From Kibdelosporangium sp040675465 (lineage in GTDB: Bacteria; Actinomycetota; Actinomycetes; Mycobacteriales; Pseudonocardiaceae), in assembly GCF_040675465.1 (NCBI RefSeq), contig NZ_JBFAPA010000017.1, forward strand, positions 1 through 64,000: 64,000 nt of DNA, read 5' to 3'. Position numbers and translations under genes: made by a program. Under the pieces are notes generated by a model. It worked only from the letters and a program-made list of their open reading frames with translations, searched no databases and had not been told where the DNA came from. Below, piece after piece: positions 59,332 through 64,000 of the stretch. Numbering within the stretch: the first letter of the stretch is position 1; every line of letters begins with the position of its first letter.

Positions 59332-60720
59332 GTGAGCGACGAAGGCCGACTGGTCGCCGGTCGCTACCGGCTACTGCACCGCATCGGCACCGGCGCGATG
59401 GGGGTGGTCTGGCAGGCGCGCGACGAGCGGCTGAACCGGGTCGTCGCCGTCAAGCAGGTGCTGCTGCAGTCGGGCCTGTCCGCCGACGAGATCGACGAGG
59501 CGCTGGAACGCACCCAGCGTGAGGGCAGGATCGCCGCGAAGCTGCACCACCCGAACGCCGTCACGGTGTTCGACGTCGTCGACGAGGACGACGCCCCGTG
59601 GCTCGTGATGGAGTACGTGCCGAGCCAGAGCCTGGCCGCGGCGATGAAGGAGCGCGGGGCGCTGGCGCCGCAGGAGGTCGCCGCGATCGGCGCGCAGATC
59701 GCCGCCGCGCTGGCCGCCGCGCACGCCGCCGGGATCGTGCACCGGGACATCAAGCCGGGCAACATCCTGCTGGCCGACAACGGCGCGGTGAAGCTCACCG
59801 ACTTCGGCATCTCCCGGGCCAGCGACGACGTCACGGTCACCAAGACCGGCCTGATCGCGGGCACGCCCGCCTACCTGGCCCCCGAGGTCGCCTACGGCAA
59901 GGACCCGACCCCGCCGACGGACGTGTTCTCCCTGGGCTCCACGCTTTATGCCGCGGTCGAGGGCGAGCCGCCGTTCGGCCTGTCCGAGAACACGCTGGGC
60001 CTGCTGCACGCGGTGGCCGCGGGCAAGATCAACCCGCCGCGCTACGCGGGACCGCTGGCCCCCGTGCTGATCTCGTTACTCGCGACCGAGGCCGAGGAGC
60101 GCCCGACCGCCGCGCAGGCCCGCGACATGCTGGCCGCGGTGGCCCGGGGCGACCACCCGGAGGTGCCCGAGACCAGGACGTTGTTCGCCGCCGGACCCGG
60201 CACCGACCCGAGGACCAGAGCGATCAACCCGGGTTCGCAGCGGTCGCGTCCCGCGGTCCGCCCGGCGTCGCCGAACTCACGCACGGGCGTCCGGCCCGCC
60301 GCAGGACCTGGTTCGCGGACCGGTGTCCGCCCGGCCGCGGCGCCGCCGCCCACGTCGTCGAAGCGTCCGCTGATCATCGGCGGGGTGGCGCTGGCGCTGG
60401 TCATCGCGATCAGCGGTTACCTGATCGCTGCCCGGCCGGGCAAGAGCGAGAACAACGGCCCGTCGCCGGTCAACAGCAGCCAGACCACGACCAGCCAGCT
60501 GCCGACCTACACCACTCCGGAGTCGACGACCGAGACGACGTCCACCACCACGAAGGCGCCGCCGAAGTCCACCTCGTCCAAGACGACCACCACAACGACG
60601 ACCACCACAACGACAACGACCACCACAACGACGACGACCACGAAGTCCACTCCGACGTCGTCGGGAGCTACCTCGTCGTCCGGGCCTCCGCCGGGTGGCG
60701 GCAATCCTGGTGGCGGCTGA
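59332..60720 (+). CDS. transmembrane Ser/Thr protein kinase, poly-Thr tail
   Basis: A 462-residue Hanks-type kinase. The kinase domain (about 8-275) has the Gly loop RIGTGAMGVVWQARDE, catalytic Lys in VVAVKQVLL, IVHRDIKPGNILL and LTDFGISRAS. One membrane helix follows near residue 350 (PLIIGGVALALVIAISGYLIA). The extracytoplasmic part has no folded domain but a Ser/Thr/Pro-rich tail with a run of about 20 Thr, ending in GGGNPGGG. GTG 59332 follows AGGAGG by four bases. It is the first of two tandem kinase genes. Confidence 0.9.
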   Translation: MSDEGRLVAGRYRLLHRIGTGAMGVVWQARDERLNRVVAVKQVLLQSGLSADEIDEALERTQREGRIAAKLHHPNAVTVFDVVDEDDAPWLVMEYVPSQSLAAAMKERGALAPQEVAAIGAQIAAALAAAHAAGIVHRDIKPGNILLADNGAVKLTDFGISRASDDVTVTKTGLIAGTPAYLAPEVAYGKDPTPPTDVFSLGSTLYAAVEGEPPFGLSENTLGLLHAVAAGKINPPRYAGPLAPVLISLLATEAEERPTAAQARDMLAAVARGDHPEVPETRTLFAAGPGTDPRTRAINPGSQRSRPAVRPASPNSRTGVRPAAGPGSRTGVRPAAAPPPTSSKRPLIIGGVALALVIAISGYLIAARPGKSENNGPSPVNSSQTTTSQLPTYTTPESTTETTSTTTKAPPKSTSSKTTTTTTTTTTTTTTTTTTTTKSTPTSSGATSSSGPPPGGGNPGGG

Positions 60721-60805
60721 CACGGTGGCCGACCCAGGGCAACCTGGACCCGATCTCAAACGACATACTGATAACCGAGTTATCCAGCCGTACAGGAGTT
60801 AGGCG

Positions 60806-62455
60806 TTGCCCTCCGACGAACACCGCCTGGTGGCGGGTCGATACCGACTGGTGCAGCGCATCGGCAGCGGTGCCATGGGCGTCGTGTGGCAGGCACTTGA
60901 CGAACGGTTGCATCGCACGGTCGCCGTCAAGCAGCTGCTCACCCAGCCCGGTTTGACCGCCGCTCAGGCGGAGGAGGGCCGGCTGAGATCGATGCGGGAG
61001 GGCCGGATCGCGGCCCGCCTGCAGCACCCCAACGCCATCACCGTCTACGACGTGGTGGACGAGGACGGCCAGCCGTGGCTGGTCATGGAGTACTTGCCGT
61101 CCCGCAGCCTGGCCGCCGTGCTGGACGAGCGGATGACGTTGCCGCCCCAGGAGGCCGCCCGGATCGGCGCCGAGGTGGCGACCGCGCTGGTGGCCGCGCA
61201 CGCCGCCGGGATCGTGCACCGGGACATCAAGCCCGCCAACGTGCTGCTCGGTGACGACGGCAGCGTGAAGATCACCGACTTCGGCATCTCCCGCGCGGTC
61301 GGCGACGTGACCGTGACGGCCACCGGCATGCTCGCCGGGACCCCCGCCTACCTGGCCCCCGAGGTCGCCAAGGGCATGGAGCCCTCGTCCGCGTCGGACG
61401 TGTTCTCCCTGGGTTCCACGCTGTACATCTGTGTCGAGGGGCACTCCCCGTTCGGGTTGAGCGAGAACACGCTGGCGCTGCTGCACGCGGTCGCCGCGGG
61501 CAAGATCACCCCGCCGCGCCAGGCCGGGCCGCTGACCGCGTTGCTGATGCGGTTGCTGCGCACCGACCCCGAGGAGCGGCCGTCGATGACCGCGGCCCGG
61601 GAGGCGCTGACCGCGATCGCCGCGGGCCGTCCCGTGCCACCTGGCCTGCTGTCCGGCAGCTACGACGGCCCGACCGTGGCGCACCGCCCGAACCCGATCC
61701 CCGCGCCGATGCCGCCGCCGGTCCCGCCGCAGCCGTCGGCGAAGCACCCGGTCACCCGGCTGGACGCGAACCCGCTGGCGGAGCCGCGAAGAACACCGCC
61801 CGGCGGGTTCGGCCCGGTCAACGCGAGCGGCACCGGCCGCCCCGTGCCGCCGGTGAGCCACGAGCCGCCGCAGCAGCCCGGCTCCGACCAGAAGTCCACG
61901 GACATCCGCAAGATCCTGTTGACCGTGCTGGCGATCGTCGCCGCGGCCGCGTTGGGTGTGCTGGTGGCCAGCCTGTTCACCAACTCGTCGAACACGAACG
62001 CGTCGACCGGCGCCACGACGCCCACGCAGCAGACGGTCACCCAGACGCTGCCGCCGTCGACGCCGAAGAGCTCGACCAAGACGACGACGTCCTCGACCAC
62101 CACGACGACCAGCTCCACCACGACGACGACCGAGGACGAGGACGCGTTCGCGGACGGCGAGAACTTCGTCAAGCGGTACTACGACAAGCTTCCGGAGGAC
62201 CCCGACTCCGCCTGGGCCGACCTCAGCCCGAAGGCCCAGGCCAAGAGCGGCGGCAAGAAGGCGTTCTTCGACTTCTACGCCAAGTTCGACGACGTGCGGA
62301 TCAGCGACACCAGCCAGAGCGAGAACACCGTCACCGGCACGCTGCGGTTCCACGGCAAGGACGGCTCCGAGGAGAAGCCGCGGTACAAGTTCTTCCTGGT
62401 CAAGCAGGGTGACAAGCTGCTGATCGACGACTGGCAGATCCTCAGCCAGGGCTGA
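60806..62455 (+). CDS. transmembrane Ser/Thr protein kinase with folded extracytoplasmic domain
   Basis: A 549-residue Hanks-type kinase very similar to its neighbour in the catalytic half: RIGSGAMGVVWQALDE, VAVKQLLTQ, IVHRDIKPANVLL, ITDFGISRAVGD. After the helix (ILLTVLAIVAAAALGVLVASL) and a Thr/Ser-rich spacer lies a 105-residue domain (FVKRYYDKLPEDPDSAWADLS, FFDFYAKFDDVRIS, YKFFLVKQGDKLLIDDW) of NTF2-like type. TTG 60806 has AGGAG nine bases upstream. The tandem pair probably arose by duplication and shares a signalling role. Confidence 0.9.
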   Translation: MPSDEHRLVAGRYRLVQRIGSGAMGVVWQALDERLHRTVAVKQLLTQPGLTAAQAEEGRLRSMREGRIAARLQHPNAITVYDVVDEDGQPWLVMEYLPSRSLAAVLDERMTLPPQEAARIGAEVATALVAAHAAGIVHRDIKPANVLLGDDGSVKITDFGISRAVGDVTVTATGMLAGTPAYLAPEVAKGMEPSSASDVFSLGSTLYICVEGHSPFGLSENTLALLHAVAAGKITPPRQAGPLTALLMRLLRTDPEERPSMTAAREALTAIAAGRPVPPGLLSGSYDGPTVAHRPNPIPAPMPPPVPPQPSAKHPVTRLDANPLAEPRRTPPGGFGPVNASGTGRPVPPVSHEPPQQPGSDQKSTDIRKILLTVLAIVAAAALGVLVASLFTNSSNTNASTGATTPTQQTVTQTLPPSTPKSSTKTTTSSTTTTTSSTTTTTEDEDAFADGENFVKRYYDKLPEDPDSAWADLSPKAQAKSGGKKAFFDFYAKFDDVRISDTSQSENTVTGTLRFHGKDGSEEKPRYKFFLVKQGDKLLIDDWQILSQG

Positions 62456-62458
62456 GCC

Positions 62459-63361
62459 TCAGGCAGGCACCGCCTTGGCGACCTCCTGCAACGCGGTCAG
62501 GAACGCCCGCACCGCAGGCGTTTCCGCGTTCGCCTCGCGCACCGCGGCGTAGATCTCCCGTACCGGCTCCGGTTTGCGCACCCGTCGGACGATGACACCC
62601 GAATGTGTGGTGTCCAGCCCCAGCCGGGGGATGAGCGCCAGGCCAAGCCCGGCGGCCACGAATCCTTGCGCGGTCGCGTAGTCCTCCGCGTCGACGACGA
62701 CATGCGGCGCGAACCCCGCCGCGGCACAGGCGTCCGAGATGATCTCGTAGCAGGGCCCGGCCTGCCCTTCCGCGCTGATCCACGGCTCTTCGGCCAGGTC
62801 GGCCAGGTCGAGCACGCGCTTGGCGGCCAGCCGGTGCCCGCGCGGCAACACGGCCCGCAGCGGATCCCGCAACAGGTGCACGAGCCGCAGCGAGCTGGAC
62901 GTCTTGAGCCGGGGGTGCAGCACGATGGCCACGTCCGCGTTGCCCGCCTCGACCTCGGGCAACGGGTCCTCGGGGTCGATCAGCTTGAGGTCGATCTGCA
63001 CGCCCGGGTGGTCCTTGCGCAGGCGGGCGAGCGACGGCGGCACCAGGGCGACACCGGCCGTGGCGAAGTAGCGGACCGAGAGGCGTCCGGTGCGGCCCGC
63101 CTTGAGCTCCTTGAGCGCGGTCTCGGCGTCGCTGAGGTTCCGGCTGAGGATCTCGGCGTGCTCGGTCAGCAGCCGGCCCGCGGCGGTCGGCCGCACACCC
63201 CTGCCGACGCGTTCCAGCAAGGGCGTCCCGGCTTCCCGTTCGAGCACGGCCAGCTGCTGGCTGATGGCGGACGGGGAATAGCCGAGGTTGCCCGCGGCCG
63301 AAGTGACCGAACCGCTGGTCACGACGGCTCGGAGCAGCTGCATGCGGCGAACGTCGAGCAT
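62459..63361 (-). CDS. LysR-family transcriptional regulator
   Basis: A 300-residue LysR protein. The winged helix includes LLRAVVTSGSVTSAAGNLGYSPSAISQQLAVLE, followed by the linker helix and a substrate-binding domain with TAGVALVPPSLARLRKDHP and VAAGLGLALIPRLGL. It ends just after the opposing kinase gene and is divergent from the EamA transporter gene, which it probably regulates. The ligand cannot be inferred. Confidence 0.92.
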   Translation of the reverse strand: MLDVRRMQLLRAVVTSGSVTSAAGNLGYSPSAISQQLAVLEREAGTPLLERVGRGVRPTAAGRLLTEHAEILSRNLSDAETALKELKAGRTGRLSVRYFATAGVALVPPSLARLRKDHPGVQIDLKLIDPEDPLPEVEAGNADVAIVLHPRLKTSSSLRLVHLLRDPLRAVLPRGHRLAAKRVLDLADLAEEPWISAEGQAGPCYEIISDACAAAGFAPHVVVDAEDYATAQGFVAAGLGLALIPRLGLDTTHSGVIVRRVRKPEPVREIYAAVREANAETPAVRAFLTALQEVAKAVPA

Positions 63362-63391
63362 GACCTGATCGTACAGTTCTGCTTAAAGGTT

Positions 63392-63409
63392 AGTGCACTT
63401 ATATTCACT
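63392..63409. promoter_or_regulatory. possible LysR-type operator between divergent genes
   Basis: An AGTG-N10-CACT inverted repeat (63392-63409) lies in the 83 bases between the divergent LysR and EamA starts, in an AT-richer segment (GTGCACTTATATTCACTTG). Placement fits LysR autoregulation, but the symmetry is short. Confidence 0.4.
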
Positions 63410-63444
63410 TGTCCTGCGTAGTTAGCTGCGGCACCGTTGGTGCC

Positions 63445-64000
63445 ATGGGCAGCAGGGGCACCTTGATCCGGATGATGGTTCTGGCGTTGGTGTGGGGATC
63501 CAGCTTCTTGTGGATCAAGTTCGCACTCCAGTCGTTCGCGCCCGCGCAGCTCGCGCTGCTGCGGATCGCGCTGGGTACCGCGGTTCTGCTGGTGATGTGC
63601 TGGATCAGCCGCGACCGGCTGCCCAGGGGCGGCAAGGTCTGGGCGAAGCTGGCCGTGGCCGCGTTCTTCGGCAACTCGCTGCCGTTCTTCCTGTTCGGCG
63701 TCGGTGAGCAGACCGTTGACTCCGGGGTCGCCGGGGTGCTCAACGCCACCACCCCGCTGTGGGCGGTGCTGATCGCCGTACTCCTTCGCGACGAGCGCAA
63801 GCTGTTCTCGGTGCGGATGCTGGGCCTGTTGCTCGGGTTCGCCGGCACCCTCTTGATCTTCGCGCCGTGGCAGTCGCACGGCCTGGCGAGCTGGGGAGCG
63901 CTGGCGATCCTCGCCGCGGCGGCCAGCTACGCCGTTGCCTACATCTACATCGCGCGGCAACTGTCCGGCCGGGGCAGCACGCCGATCGCGTTGTCCGCGG
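63445..64000 (+). CDS. EamA-domain (DMT superfamily) transporter, cut by window end
   Basis: The first 185 residues of a transporter begin at ATG 63445 (MGSRGTLIRMMVLALVWGSSFLWIKFAL) and the frame is still open at the window end. The EamA signature is clear: GSSFLWIKFAL, LRIALGTAVLLVMC, and VAGVLNATTPLWAVLIAVLL with the typical Asn-Ala-Thr-x-Pro. Members export amino acids and other small metabolites. It is divergent from the LysR gene. Confidence 0.87.
   Translation, partial: MGSRGTLIRMMVLALVWGSSFLWIKFALQSFAPAQLALLRIALGTAVLLVMCWISRDRLPRGGKVWAKLAVAAFFGNSLPFFLFGVGEQTVDSGVAGVLNATTPLWAVLIAVLLRDERKLFSVRMLGLLLGFAGTLLIFAPWQSHGLASWGALAILAAAASYAVAYIYIARQLSGRGSTPIALSA

Overview
The window comes from a very high-G+C actinomycete. 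GTG and TTG starts are common, neighbouring genes often overlap by four bases (GTGA or ATGA), and many families are typical of actinobacteria (DUF6350/PerM, DUF5336, DUF1918, DUF3017, DUF1707, the short AroQ chorismate mutase, ImuA'/ImuB/DnaE2, tandem Ser/Thr kinases). A member of the Pseudonocardiales is my best inference; no rRNA or other marker fixes the genus. The block from 39 to 56 kb (purH, purN, PerM-like, DUF5336, sucD, sucC, M23 peptidase, pcrA, chorismate mutase) has the gene content and order of Mycobacterium tuberculosis Rv0957 down to Rv0948c, so it is conserved core chromosome.

Layout. 0-9.5 kb: the tail of an IS481 transposase, a membrane protein, an MFS exporter, a DNA-repair/methyltransferase/DUF1918 operon, a rhomboid-like protein, an inositol-phosphatase-type enzyme, a two-component system and a P450, followed by 1 kb of non-coding palindrome and degenerate repeats. 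9.5-13.3 kb: mdh, VanZ-like, DUF3017, folD and a YdcZ-type transporter on the minus strand, then 1.2 kb of C-rich repeats. 14.5-22.8 kb (accessory): an MFS protein; an operon of a YezG-TNT toxin-like protein, an SPFH/GYF protein and a zinc-ribbon membrane protein; a universal stress protein; a retron-type reverse transcriptase with a structured leader; and a frameshifted mycothiol-dependent isomerase-like gene. 23.2-31.8 kb: the SOS mutasome genes dnaE2, imuB (carrying a huge low-complexity insertion), a GyrI-like gene and imuA', with two perfect LexA boxes. 31.9-39.2 kb: a GntR regulator divergent from a transporter/hydro-lyase pair, a secreted phytase and a large secreted subtilase. 39.2-56.5 kb: the conserved core block plus DedA, DUF1707 and an attenuator-controlled chorismate mutase. 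56.7-62.5 kb: two single-span proteins and two transmembrane Ser/Thr kinases. 62.5-64 kb: a LysR regulator divergent from an EamA transporter that runs off the window.

How genes work together. purN-purH (formyl transfer) and folD (one-carbon units) belong to purine/folate metabolism; sucCD and mdh belong to the TCA cycle. imuA'-imuB-dnaE2 form the inducible translesion synthesis system. The chorismate mutase is preceded by a Phe/Tyr-rich leader peptide and mutually exclusive hairpins, a ribosome-mediated attenuator. The most unusual items are the retron-like RT without a recognised effector, the toxin-domain/SPFH/zinc-ribbon operon, the approximately 500-residue repeat insertion in ImuB, an orphan SOS box, and several families of intergenic palindromes and repeats.
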